This document shows positions 42,805 through 51,654 of a stretch of DNA of 64,000 nucleotides, in pieces; the stretch's first letter is position 1; every line of letters starts with the position of its first letter. The position numbers and the translations under genes are program-made. The notes under the pieces are model-generated. The model saw only the letters and a list, made by a program, of their open reading frames with translations. It did not search any database and was not told the origin of the DNA. Source of the DNA: Anaerorhabdus sp036636695 (GTDB lineage Bacteria; Bacillota_I; Bacilli_A; Erysipelotrichales; Erysipelotrichaceae); NCBI RefSeq assembly GCF_036636695.1, contig NZ_JAVWNW010000004.1; one strand, given 5' to 3'.

Positions 42805-44293
42805 GCTTTTTCTCCAATTCATTTATTAGATTTGATTTTACTTCTTTTTGTTTTAAAATGGTAGGATTTTGAACATCAATGTGTAGAAGTTGTTCAAGAT
42901 TATAGGGCATGCTTTCTTTATTTAATGAAGATAGTTCAAGTAATGCTTGTTCTTGAGAAGTAACTTCTTTCTTGAGAATAGCTTCAACTACATCTTTAGC
43001 AAATTTATAAGGGGATGCAGTACTTAGAATGATTGTGTGTGTACTATCCTTTGTATCGTGTTGGTATTTCTCGTAACAATTCATTGCGACAGCAGTATGA
43101 GGATCTATCACTTTTTCATATTTATTATAAATATTACGAATAGTATCTTTTGTTTCATCATCATTGGCATAATAACTAGTAAAATCATCGTTTAGACGTT
43201 TTGTTTCTTCAGAGTCCAATTTATATTCACCAGTAGCTGATAGACAATTCATTAACTCATTAACGCGATCGCTATTATGATTGACTATCTCAAATAAGTA
43301 TCGTTCGACATTACTGCTAACTAAGATATCCATTGATGGAGATATTGTTTTATGAAAATCTCTCTTTTTATTATAATGTCCTGTTTGGATGAATTCGGTC
43401 AAAACATTATTCTCATTGGATGCACATATTAACTTGTTGATAGATAGTCCTAAACATTTTGCGTAATATCCAGCAAGAATATTTCCAAAGTTTCCTGTTG
43501 GAACGACAAAATTGACTTTATCATTTAATTTGATGACACCTGAATTAACGAGTTTACAATAGCTGTAAAAGTAATAAACTACTTGTGGACATAGACGTCC
43601 TATATTAATACTATTGGCACTAGAAAGTTGTATTTTATTTTTGAGAAGTTCAAGGTTTAATGGTTCATCATTGAATATTTCTTTTACAATACGTTGACAA
43701 TCATCAAAGTTACCTTCAACAGCATATACATGGGTGTTATTACCTTTAGTTGTGAGCATTTGCTTTTCTTGCATCTTTGAAACCAATTGATTTGGATAAT
43801 AACAAAAGATTTGTACACCAGCTTTATTTTTAAATCCTTCTAAGGCAGCTTTTCCAGTATCTCCTGAAGTAGCAGTTAGAATACATATTTCATTGTGGAT
43901 ATCATTTTTATTTGCGCATAAAGGCATGAACAGAGGGAGCAATTGTAATGCAACATCTTTAAATGCTGATGTTGGTCCATGATATAGTTCAAGTAAAGTT
44001 GAAGAACCAATGGGTGTTAACTCTACAACTTCATTTGTCTCAAATGTTTCAGTATAAGCACTAGAAATACAATTGACTAATTCTTGATCACTAAAATCAT
44101 CTGCGAAAACATGTAAAACATCATACGCAATTTCGATATAACTTTTAGTTAGTAGTTTTTGTATTGGGAGATTCTTTTTGGATAGATCTTTAGGTACAAA
44201 TAAGCCACCATCGTCACTTATACCTTTAAGAACTGATAATGAAAAAGAATAACTACATTTCGAATTACGTGTACTAGTATAAAAATATTGCAT
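42797..44293 (-). CDS. thrC: Threonine synthase
   Basis: 498 residues, the long fungal-type (DUF-free) ThrC form with the N-terminal YTSTRN and DDGGLFVP blocks. It converts O-phosphohomoserine to threonine; the PLP lysine is Lys112 in HGPTSAFKDVALQLLP, and TATSGDTGKAALEGFK and NFGNILAGYYAKCLG provide cofactor loops. AAGGAG precedes ATG. It heads the minus-strand operon thrC-thrB-thrR, divergent from hom, with a shared promoter region. Confidence 0.94.
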   Translation of the reverse strand: MQYFYTSTRNSKCSYSFSLSVLKGISDDGGLFVPKDLSKKNLPIQKLLTKSYIEIAYDVLHVFADDFSDQELVNCISSAYTETFETNEVVELTPIGSSTLLELYHGPTSAFKDVALQLLPLFMPLCANKNDIHNEICILTATSGDTGKAALEGFKNKAGVQIFCYYPNQLVSKMQEKQMLTTKGNNTHVYAVEGNFDDCQRIVKEIFNDEPLNLELLKNKIQLSSANSINIGRLCPQVVYYFYSYCKLVNSGVIKLNDKVNFVVPTGNFGNILAGYYAKCLGLSINKLICASNENNVLTEFIQTGHYNKKRDFHKTISPSMDILVSSNVERYLFEIVNHNSDRVNELMNCLSATGEYKLDSEETKRLNDDFTSYYANDDETKDTIRNIYNKYEKVIDPHTAVAMNCYEKYQHDTKDSTHTIILSTASPYKFAKDVVEAILKKEVTSQEQALLELSSLNKESMPYNLEQLLHIDVQNPTILKQKEVKSNLINELEKKHE

Positions 44294-44303
44294 AAATTAC
44301 TCC

Positions 44304-44332
44304 TTGTTTTGTTCATGAACACATGATACAAT
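44304..44332 (+). promoter_or_regulatory. hom operon promoter containing a palindrome
   Basis: TTGTTT (44304-44309), 17-base spacer and TACAAT (44327-44332) with an extended TGA. The spacer holds the perfect 12-base palindrome TGTTCATGAACA (44310-44321). Confidence 0.65.
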
Positions 44333-44351
44333 GTCCATCATAGAAAAACAA
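44323..44351 (-). promoter_or_regulatory. thrC operon promoter
   Basis: On the minus strand TTGTTT (44346-44351) and TATCAT (44323-44328) are 17 bases apart; the palindrome at 44310-44321 then covers the expected start of transcription. A second inverted repeat GTGTA-TTT-TACAC lies at 44352-44364. Confidence 0.6.
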
Positions 44352-44380
44352 GTGTATTTTACACGAATACAGGTGAAAAT

Positions 44381-45538
44381 ATGAAAATTGCTATTTTGGG
44401 GTATGGAACAGTTGGTAAAGGGGTAGTAAAAATATTGGAGGAAAGATTTCCTCATTTTGAAATTGTGAAGATTGTTGTTCATTCTGAGAAGGATTGTCTA
44501 GATGAGAGATTTACAACCAACTTCTATGAAATATTTGATTATGATGTCGATGTATTAATGGAAATGATTATTGGTGATTCACCAACATATGAATATATCC
44601 GATATGCTTTATCTCAATGTATTCATGTAATTACGTCAAATAAAACTACTGTTGCATGTCACTTGGAAGAATATATGAAACTTGCAAAAGAGAATCATTG
44701 TCAATTTCGATATGAGGCTAGTGTAGCGGGTGGTATTCCATGGATTCAAGGTTTAATCAAGGCAAAAAGAATTGACAAAATTGAAAGAATTGAAGGTATT
44801 TTGAATGGAACGACAAATTATATCTTAGATCATATGCTCAAAGAAGATAGAGATTATACTGAAGTTCTTAAAGATGCCCAAAGACTTGGTTATGCAGAAA
44901 GCAATCCTTCTGCAGATGTTGATGGGATTGATGCATTAAGAAAGATATGTATTTCATCTTCACTTGGCTATAACATCCGAGTCAATACAGATGAAGTTGA
45001 TTGTTTTGGCATTTCTACTGTGAAGCTGAATGACTTAAAGAAATTTAAAAATGAGGGATTATTGATTAAGTTAATGGGATATTCTCATTTTGAAAATAAT
45101 AAATTTTATGCTTGTGTTGAACCGGTGTTGGTCTCATCGATATCAAAATACGCAGCAGTAGATGAAAACAATAATGCTGTTTCTCTTTATGGAAATACAA
45201 TAGGTGAGTTAATGTTTATTGGTCAAGGCGCAGGACAAGCACCAACAGCCAATGCAATGATTCAAGATTTATTAGATATTAATGATCGACGCTATGATGG
45301 AGAATGTATTTTAGTGGATAGCGTAATTGATCGAGGTGACACATTGAATAACTACGTATTTTGTATGAATGAAGATCAATCAATGATATTTGAAGAAAAG
45401 ATTGGTTTTGTTGAAAAAGTAGATGAACGGTATTATATAACTTTAAAACCAAGTACTGTTGAAGAAAAAAATAAATGGATAAAAGAACTAAGGAATGCAA
45501 ACTGTGAATTCTTTTATGCAAGAAGGAGAGTTTTATGA
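44381..45538 (+). CDS. hom: Homoserine dehydrogenase
   Basis: 385 residues; reduces aspartate semialdehyde to homoserine with NAD(P)H. The Rossmann motif GYGTVGKGVV (7-16), the middle ASVAGGIPWIQGL and the catalytic-domain ILNGTTNYILDHM and GYAESNPSADVDGIDALRK are present; no ACT domain follows, so feedback control may reside in gene regulation. AGGTG precedes ATG. It overlaps the aspartokinase gene by four bases (ATGA). Confidence 0.95.
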   Translation: MKIAILGYGTVGKGVVKILEERFPHFEIVKIVVHSEKDCLDERFTTNFYEIFDYDVDVLMEMIIGDSPTYEYIRYALSQCIHVITSNKTTVACHLEEYMKLAKENHCQFRYEASVAGGIPWIQGLIKAKRIDKIERIEGILNGTTNYILDHMLKEDRDYTEVLKDAQRLGYAESNPSADVDGIDALRKICISSSLGYNIRVNTDEVDCFGISTVKLNDLKKFKNEGLLIKLMGYSHFENNKFYACVEPVLVSSISKYAAVDENNNAVSLYGNTIGELMFIGQGAGQAPTANAMIQDLLDINDRRYDGECILVDSVIDRGDTLNNYVFCMNEDQSMIFEEKIGFVEKVDERYYITLKPSTVEEKNKWIKELRNANCEFFYARRRVL

Positions 45539-46842
45539 TAGTTTCAAAATTTGGAGGATCATCAGTAGCTTCAAGTGAACAATTTAAAAAAGTAAAATCC
45601 ATTATAATGAGTGATGAAAGAAGAAAAATCATTGTGACAAGTGCCTCTGGAAAAGAATCGCCTAATGATAATAAGATTACAGATTTGTTGTATCTTGTAC
45701 ATGCTCATCTTCAATATTCAGTATCATTCAAAGAATTATTCTCTACAATCGCAAATCGTTTTATTAAAATTCAAAATGATTTAAATTTAAAAACAAATAT
45801 TCAAATAGACTTAGAAGAAATTGAAATGGGACTTACTAAACGTTGTCCAATTGACGATTTAGTATCACGTGGAGAATATTTAACAGGTATCTTATTGGCG
45901 GATTACTTAGGATACAAGTTCGTCGATGCTAAAGATATTCTTTGGTTTAATTATGATGGATCTATTGATTTTGATAAAACTGAAATGATGGTTAAGAATG
46001 CCATTAATAAGTATGAAAAAATTGTGGTCCCAGGTTTTTATGGATCAATGCCAGATGGTAATATTCACGTAATGAAGAGGGGTGGATCGGATATTACAGG
46101 AAGCATATTGGCTCGTGTTTGTAATGCTGAAGTTTATGAAAACTGGACAGATGTTTCAGGTATTCTTATGGCAGATCCAAGGATAATTGAAAATCCTAAA
46201 CAAATAGAGAAAATTACATATAGTGAATTAAGAGAGTTATCTTATATGGGTGCTAATGTTCTACATGAAGATGCAATTTATCCAGTTAAAGATTCTAATA
46301 TTCCAATTTTAATTCTTAATACCAATGATCCATCTTTCAAAGGCACGATGATTTGTGACAAGATTATAAATGATGAGTCAAAGAATATGATTACTGGAAT
46401 AGCAGGGAAGAAAGACTTTACGGTTATTACAATGTATCGACACAATGCTTCAAACGAAATAGGATTACTTAGAAAAGCATTAGAAGTCTTTGAAAAATAT
46501 AAAATTAGTGTTGAACATGTGCCAAGTGGAATTGATAACTTTTCAATTGTTGTTTCAACAAAATCAGTTGAGCGTTTTCTATATGAAATTGTGAGCCAAT
46601 TGAAGCAAGTAACGGGTAGTGAAAATGTTCAAGTTACAAATAACCTATCATTATTAGCAATTGTAGGTAGAAACATGGCAAAGCATGTAGGTGTTTCAGG
46701 ACAATTGTTTAAAACGTTAGGTGATTATGAAATAAATATTCGCATGATTGCTCAAGGTAGTGATGAGATAAATATTATTGTAGGTGTTGAAAATGAAGAC
46801 TTTGAAAAAGCAATTCATGTCTTATATAATTCTTTTGCGTAG
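45535..46842 (+). CDS. Aspartate kinase
   Basis: 435 residues; phosphorylates aspartate, the entry to threonine, methionine and lysine synthesis. The kinase domain starts KFGGSSVAS, has the GRGGSDITG-type motif as KRGGSDITGSILA, and the last ~150 residues carry two ACT domains (VITMYRHNASNEIGLLRK and LSLLAIVGRNMAKHVGVSGQLF) for amino-acid feedback. AGGAG precedes ATG and the gene overlaps hom by four bases. The asd gene follows at once. Confidence 0.94.
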   Translation: MIVSKFGGSSVASSEQFKKVKSIIMSDERRKIIVTSASGKESPNDNKITDLLYLVHAHLQYSVSFKELFSTIANRFIKIQNDLNLKTNIQIDLEEIEMGLTKRCPIDDLVSRGEYLTGILLADYLGYKFVDAKDILWFNYDGSIDFDKTEMMVKNAINKYEKIVVPGFYGSMPDGNIHVMKRGGSDITGSILARVCNAEVYENWTDVSGILMADPRIIENPKQIEKITYSELRELSYMGANVLHEDAIYPVKDSNIPILILNTNDPSFKGTMICDKIINDESKNMITGIAGKKDFTVITMYRHNASNEIGLLRKALEVFEKYKISVEHVPSGIDNFSIVVSTKSVERFLYEIVSQLKQVTGSENVQVTNNLSLLAIVGRNMAKHVGVSGQLFKTLGDYEINIRMIAQGSDEINIIVGVENEDFEKAIHVLYNSFA

Positions 46843-46853
46843 AGGTGAATAAA

Positions 46854-47840
46854 ATGAAAATAGGAATCGTAGGAGCAACTGGTGCTGTTGGTCAACAAAT
46901 GTTGATGTGCTTAGTGGAGAGAGATTTAAAAATTGAAGAATTACGCTTGTTTGCAAGTGAAAGAAGTGCAGGTAAAGAAGTGGACTTCAAGGGGAATAAG
47001 ATTATTGTTGAAAACTTAGAGACCAAAAGATTTGCGGGATTAGATTATGTTCTAGGAGCACTAGAAGCTGATATTTCAAAAGAAATAGCTCAGGAGATTG
47101 TTGATGCAGGATGTATTTATGTTGATAACAGTAGTGCGTTTCGATCTGATATGAATGTCCCACTTGTTGTGCCTGAAGTAAATCGTGAAGATATCTTCAA
47201 ACATAAGGGAATAATCGCAAATCCAAATTGCTCTACAATTATAACTTTGATGGTAGCTTCGGTTTTAAACCGTCTATCGAAAATTGATAAAATGATGGTA
47301 TCAACATATCAAGCTGTGTCTGGAGCAGGGGTTATGGGGATGCAAGAATTAAATCAACAAATCCAATCAATTGGACATGGTCAAGCATGTAAAGTAAATA
47401 CCTTTCAAAAACAAATAGCGTTCAACTGTATTCCACAAATCGGAGACATAAATGATTTGGGATATACTAGTGAAGAAATGAAGATGCAAAATGAAGGAAG
47501 AAAAATTTTGCATAATGATGACTTATTAGTTAACTGTACATGTGTGAGAGTGCCTGTAATGCGATCACATTCAATATCTTGTACATGTTTTACACAAGAT
47601 AAAGTTGAACTTGAGAAGTTTAAACAAGCATTAGCAAAGGCTAAAGGAATTCAAATTGTGGAATTACCTACTCCACTTGATGCAAGTAATCAGGATGAAA
47701 TTCTTGTAGGTAGAATCCGTAATGATATTTTATTTGAAAATGGTATTACATTTTGGTGTGTTGGTGATCAAATAAGAAAAGGAGCTGCAACGAATGCAGT
47801 TCAAATTATTGAAGAATTAGAAAAAGGGTTACGCAATTAA
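46854..47840 (+). CDS. asd: Aspartate-semialdehyde dehydrogenase
   Basis: 328 residues; reduces aspartyl phosphate to the semialdehyde. The nucleotide motif GIVGATGAVGQQML, the active-site Cys126 in IIANPNCSTIITL and the basic VRVPVMRSHS segment are intact. ATG at 46854 is preferred to GTG at 46845 because AGAGGTGA would otherwise overlap the start. Third gene of the hom-ask-asd operon; the terminator hairpin includes its stop codon. Confidence 0.95.
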   Translation: MKIGIVGATGAVGQQMLMCLVERDLKIEELRLFASERSAGKEVDFKGNKIIVENLETKRFAGLDYVLGALEADISKEIAQEIVDAGCIYVDNSSAFRSDMNVPLVVPEVNREDIFKHKGIIANPNCSTIITLMVASVLNRLSKIDKMMVSTYQAVSGAGVMGMQELNQQIQSIGHGQACKVNTFQKQIAFNCIPQIGDINDLGYTSEEMKMQNEGRKILHNDDLLVNCTCVRVPVMRSHSISCTCFTQDKVELEKFKQALAKAKGIQIVELPTPLDASNQDEILVGRIRNDILFENGITFWCVGDQIRKGAATNAVQIIEELEKGLRN

Positions 47841-47861
47841 TGCGTGACCCTTTAATTTTTT
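47823..47861. terminator. Bidirectional terminator after asd
   Basis: Twelve-base stem 47823-47834 / 47842-47853 with one T-G pair, followed by AATTTTTT on the plus strand and T-run on the other. Confidence 0.85.
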
Positions 47862-48337
47862 GTAAGCTCTTGAACCATTTCCAATACAACCTCATTATCA
47901 ATAACTGCGTCTGTTGTAAGTGAATAATATACATCATCATTCGACCAAGTTACGATAGTGACATCTGTATCTGTTGTATCGATGTTTACTTCGATAACGT
48001 CTTCAATAAAGAATTGTTCAGTATTGATTACATTGTCATAGATTCCATGCATCTTAGCTACTGGATTTTTTGTAGCACGATACGTATATCTATGGTTATT
48101 CAAATCAAAATCAATTTGTGCAGTTTTATTATCAATTGTGTAGTATTCAATATTGGTAGAATTAACTGGGGCTTCTATCGAAATTCCAAAACTTTTGAAT
48201 GCCTCACTTGATTCAACAGTTTTAAAAGGATTTGCGACTGAAAGATTTTCAACTTCATTGTTTGATTTCTCATTATTGCATCCTACACAGCCGATGCTCA
48301 CTAGCATGAGGAAAAAAAGTAGAGTAATATTTTTCAT
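47852..48337 (-). CDS. Lipoprotein of unknown function
   Basis: 161 residues. The hydrophobic signal ends in IGCVGC, giving Cys17 or Cys20 as the lipid site. The rest is a small, beta-rich domain (IEYYTIDNKTAQIDFDLNNHRYTYRA), acidic overall, and would be anchored outside. The pattern recalls DUF4367-like lipoproteins, which I do not claim. GGAG precedes ATG. It is divergent from the branched-chain amino-acid operon. Confidence 0.7.
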   Translation of the reverse strand: MKNITLLFFLMLVSIGCVGCNNEKSNNEVENLSVANPFKTVESSEAFKSFGISIEAPVNSTNIEYYTIDNKTAQIDFDLNNHRYTYRATKNPVAKMHGIYDNVINTEQFFIEDVIEVNIDTTDTDVTIVTWSNDDVYYSLTTDAVIDNEVVLEMVQELTKN

Positions 48338-48473
48338 AAAAATCTCCTTAATACCAATATATCCTTTTTTTGAATTAAATCAAGATACTTGCGTATTTAA
48401 AGGGGTTTTCATTGATTTACAGTCAAAAAATGAAAGAGTTTTCATAAAAATAGAAAAAATTTACATAAATATG

Positions 48474-48502
48474 TTGAAAATGTGAAATATATTTCATATA
48501 AT
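48474..48502 (+). promoter_or_regulatory. Promoter of the liv operon with a palindrome in the spacer
   Basis: TTGAAA (48474-48479), 17-base spacer and a perfect TATAAT (48497-48502). The spacer contains TGAAATATATTTCA (48483-48496), a perfect 14-base palindrome touching the -10 box, so a repressor site is likely. It does not fit the CodY consensus. Confidence 0.7.
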
Positions 48503-48546
48503 AGTGACAATCTCATTGGGAGATGGAAAGATCGAGGGAAAAGTTT

Positions 48547-49713
48547 ATGAAATTCAAACAACTAGTTAAAAGCGGTCTTGTTCTTGGTCTTGCAGCAACG
48601 CTTGTGGCATGCTCGTCAGATAATGGAACAGACACACCTACCACTAATGGTGGTTCTACAGGAGGCAATACCGATACTATCGTTATAGGATCTATGGGTC
48701 CTTATGAAGGAGAGTATTCAGTTTATGGTACTGCTGTTAAAAATGGTATTGATTTAGCAATTCAAGAATTCAATGAAGGTGGTGGTAAACTGCTGGATAA
48801 GACCGTAAAACTAGTTTCATATGATACAAAAGGTGATGCTACTGAAGCAACAAATTCATATAATAAACTTGTTGACAGTGATGGAGCAGTAGCGATTGTT
48901 GGCGCTGTTCTAAGTGGAGAATCAACAGCAGTTGGTTCAGCATCTCAAGGAATTGGAACTCCTATTCTATCACCATCTGCAACTGCATTAGCATTTACAG
49001 AAACAGGACCTAACGTATTTAGAGGATGTTTCACTGATCCAATTCAAGCGAGAATGATGGGTGAATTCGCTGTTGATACATTAGGTGCAAAAACAGCTGC
49101 TATTATTTATAATACAGGCGCTGATTATTCTGAAGGGCTAACTGAAAATTTCAAAACAGCATTCGAAGAAAAAGGTGGAAAAGTAGTTGAAGTACAAGGT
49201 TATTCTAATGGTGACAAAGACTTTAATACTCAATTAACAACAATTAAAAATGCGAATGTTGATGTATTATATATTCCTAACTATTATCAAGATAATGCAT
49301 TAATTGCAAAACAAGCTAGAGCATTAGGTATTGAAGCAACATTCATCGGTGGTGATGGATGGGATGGTGTATTAAGTGTAGTTGAAGATGCTAGTGCAGT
49401 TGAAGGAGCTATCTTCTGTAACCACTATTCACCAGATGATGAAGCAATTATTGCATGGGCAGAAGCTTATAAAGCAAAATACGGTGTTGACGCAACATCA
49501 TTCTCATACTTAGGATATGATTGTGCAAAATTAATGATTCAAGCAATTCAAGAAGCTGGAACAACAGATCCACAAGCAATTGTAGATGCATTAAAAAATA
49601 TTAGTTTTGATGGAGTTTTAGGACACCTTGAATTTGATGAAAATGGGGATCCAATTAAAGACTTAGCTTATATCACAATTAAAGACGGTAAATATACAAC
49701 TTATACAAAGTAA
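48547..49713 (+). CDS. livJ: Branched-chain amino-acid ABC transporter, substrate-binding lipoprotein
   Basis: 388 residues. A signal peptide ends in the lipobox LVAC (Cys22), a Ser/Thr/Gly linker follows, and the rest is a Leu/Ile/Val-binding type I periplasmic-binding fold (IVIGSMGPYEGEYSVYGTAVKNG, SPSATALAFTETGPNVFR). It captures leucine, isoleucine or valine, or a related amino acid, outside the membrane. ATG at 48547 follows GAGGGA; the frame upstream of it has no site. A hairpin separates it from the permease genes. Confidence 0.92.
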   Translation: MKFKQLVKSGLVLGLAATLVACSSDNGTDTPTTNGGSTGGNTDTIVIGSMGPYEGEYSVYGTAVKNGIDLAIQEFNEGGGKLLDKTVKLVSYDTKGDATEATNSYNKLVDSDGAVAIVGAVLSGESTAVGSASQGIGTPILSPSATALAFTETGPNVFRGCFTDPIQARMMGEFAVDTLGAKTAAIIYNTGADYSEGLTENFKTAFEEKGGKVVEVQGYSNGDKDFNTQLTTIKNANVDVLYIPNYYQDNALIAKQARALGIEATFIGGDGWDGVLSVVEDASAVEGAIFCNHYSPDDEAIIAWAEAYKAKYGVDATSFSYLGYDCAKLMIQAIQEAGTTDPQAIVDALKNISFDGVLGHLEFDENGDPIKDLAYITIKDGKYTTYTK

Positions 49714-49736
49714 GAAATTACTCAAAGCATAAGATT

Positions 49737-49762
49737 GGGGAGCCGCATGCTCCCCTTTCTTT
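49737..49762 (+). terminator. Intercistronic hairpin between livJ and livH
   Basis: GGGGAGC (49737-49743), CGCAT loop, GCTCCCC (49749-49755) then TTTCTTTT. A GC-rich but T-poor hairpin that would let only part of the transcription pass, giving more binding protein than permease. Confidence 0.65.
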
Positions 49763-49787
49763 TCCATTTTAAAGAGGGGGTACTAAA

Positions 49788-50672
49788 ATGAATATTTCTC
49801 AATTCTTTCTTCAAGTACTAAATGGATTGAATATTGGAAGTATTTATGCGCTAGTAGCGTTAGGATACACAATGGTTTATGGGATAGCAAAATTAATTAA
49901 CTTCGCACATGGTGAAATTATCATGGTTGGATCATACACAGTTTTTGTTTGTATGACACTTCTTGGTCTTCCTGTGTTTGTGGCAGTTATTATATCCATC
50001 ATTGTATGCGCTTTACTAGGTGTAATTATTGAAAAGGTAGCGTATAAGCCATTACGAAATTCATCGAGAATTTCGCTTTTAATTACGGCGATTGGAGTAA
50101 GTTTTTTATTACAAAGTTTGTTCCAATTAATTTTTACGTCAAATCCTAAACCGTTTCCAACTATCATTAATTTTCCGCCATTAACAATAGGTGATTTTTC
50201 GATTACAGCAAATTATTATTTAACCTTTGTGATATCGGTAATTTTAATGATTGTTTTAGATCGATTTGTAAAATTAACAAAAACTGGAAAAGCCATGCGT
50301 GCGGTTAGTGAAGACCAAGGTGCGGCACAATTAATGGGTATTAATATTAATAAAACAATATCCATCACTTTTGCGATTGGTTCGGCACTTGCTGCAATAG
50401 CGGGTATTTTATATAGTTCATCTTATCCACTTATTAATCCCTTCATGGGATCTACACTAGGAATAAAAGCATTTATTGCAGCGGTACTGGGTGGTATCGG
50501 CATTATTCCAGGTGCAGTTTTAGGTGGTTTTATTTTAGGTCTAGTTGAAAGTTTAACTAAAGCTTATATTTCATCACAACTTACAGATGCGATTGTATTC
50601 TTAATTCTAATTCTTGTGCTAGTATTCAAACCAGCAGGAATTTTAGGGAAAAATCGCAAAGAGAAAGTGTAG
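49788..50672 (+). CDS. livH: Branched-chain amino-acid ABC permease
   Basis: 294 residues, about eight helices. Motifs: LNIGSIYALVALGYTMVYGIAKLINFAHGE at the N terminus and VLGGIGIIPGAVLGGFILGLVE near the end are the LivH pattern. AAGAGGGGG precedes ATG. It pairs with the LivM homologue ten bases downstream. Confidence 0.93.
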   Translation: MNISQFFLQVLNGLNIGSIYALVALGYTMVYGIAKLINFAHGEIIMVGSYTVFVCMTLLGLPVFVAVIISIIVCALLGVIIEKVAYKPLRNSSRISLLITAIGVSFLLQSLFQLIFTSNPKPFPTIINFPPLTIGDFSITANYYLTFVISVILMIVLDRFVKLTKTGKAMRAVSEDQGAAQLMGININKTISITFAIGSALAAIAGILYSSSYPLINPFMGSTLGIKAFIAAVLGGIGIIPGAVLGGFILGLVESLTKAYISSQLTDAIVFLILILVLVFKPAGILGKNRKEKV

Positions 50673-50682
50673 GTGAAATAAA

Positions 50683-51654
50683 ATGAAAAAAATAAAAAAT
50701 AATAAAAAAATATTACTTCTGCTTACAGTGTTAGGTATTGTAGGTGTTTATTTCATTATCACTTTTTTAACTAAAGAAGGAATTATTAATCGTTATTATT
50801 CAGGTATTTTACTTTCAACATGTATTAATATTATTTTAGTAGTCAGTTTAAATGTAACCACTGGATTTCTTGGGCAATTAACACTAGGTCATGCAGGGTT
50901 CATGGCGGTTGGTGCATATACATCAGCATATCTAACAAAAGTTGTCTTTGTATCACTTCCACCATTGTTGAGTTTTTCAATAGCGCTTGTGTGTGGTGGT
51001 GTAATGGCTCTTGTATTTGGAATAATTATTGGATTTCCAACACTTCGATTAAGAGGTGATTATCTTGCGATTATTACTTTAGCATTTGGTGAAGTTATTC
51101 GTACAATTCTATTAAATCTTAATTTTGTTGGTGGTGCTAAGGGGTTCGCAGGAATTCCGCGTTATTCGACATTTGCATGGGCATATTTCCTTGCCGCAGC
51201 AACCGTAATTATTGTGGTTATGTTAGTAAACTCTCGTCATGGCCGCGCTATTATTTCGGTGCGTGAAGATGAAATTGCGGCTGAAGCAAGTGGAATTAAC
51301 ACATCTTACTATAAGATTTTGGCATTTATCTTTGCAGCGTTTTTTGCAGGTGTTGCAGGTGGATTATATGCTCACTATATGGGAATTATTGAACCAAAAA
51401 CATTTACATTTAACAAATCAATTGAAATACTTGTAATGGTTGTATTAGGTGGTATGGGCAATATTAAAGGTGCAATTATTTCAGCTATTGTATTAACAGT
51501 TCTTCCAGAATTACTACGTAGTGTTGCGAACTATCGTACGTTGATTTATGCGCTAGTATTAATTTTAATGATGTTAGCAAAAAACAATGCTACAGTTATG
51601 ATGTATATTAATAAAGTCAAAAATAAATTATCTCGAAAGGAGGTTAAACAATGA
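50683..51654 (+). CDS. livM: Branched-chain amino-acid ABC permease
   Basis: 323 residues with about nine helices; the LivM marks are LNVTTGFLGQLTLGHAGFMAVGAYTSAYL, GLRLRGDYLAIITLAFGEVIRTI-like text and GMGNIKGAIISAIVLTVLPELL. Forms the channel with LivH. AGGTG precedes ATG; the ATPase gene overlaps its last four bases (ATGA). Confidence 0.93.
   Translation: MKKIKNNKKILLLLTVLGIVGVYFIITFLTKEGIINRYYSGILLSTCINIILVVSLNVTTGFLGQLTLGHAGFMAVGAYTSAYLTKVVFVSLPPLLSFSIALVCGGVMALVFGIIIGFPTLRLRGDYLAIITLAFGEVIRTILLNLNFVGGAKGFAGIPRYSTFAWAYFLAAATVIIVVMLVNSRHGRAIISVREDEIAAEASGINTSYYKILAFIFAAFFAGVAGGLYAHYMGIIEPKTFTFNKSIEILVMVVLGGMGNIKGAIISAIVLTVLPELLRSVANYRTLIYALVLILMMLAKNNATVMMYINKVKNKLSRKEVKQ

Noticed and set aside
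48483..48496. Binding site for the RpiR regulator at the liv promoter
   Set aside because: The outer TGAAA/TTTCA match, but the centre is one base shorter and different; the resemblance is too weak for a shared regulator.
48403..48502. CodY box before the liv operon
   Set aside because: No AATTTTCWGAAAATT-like 15-mer was found near the promoter.
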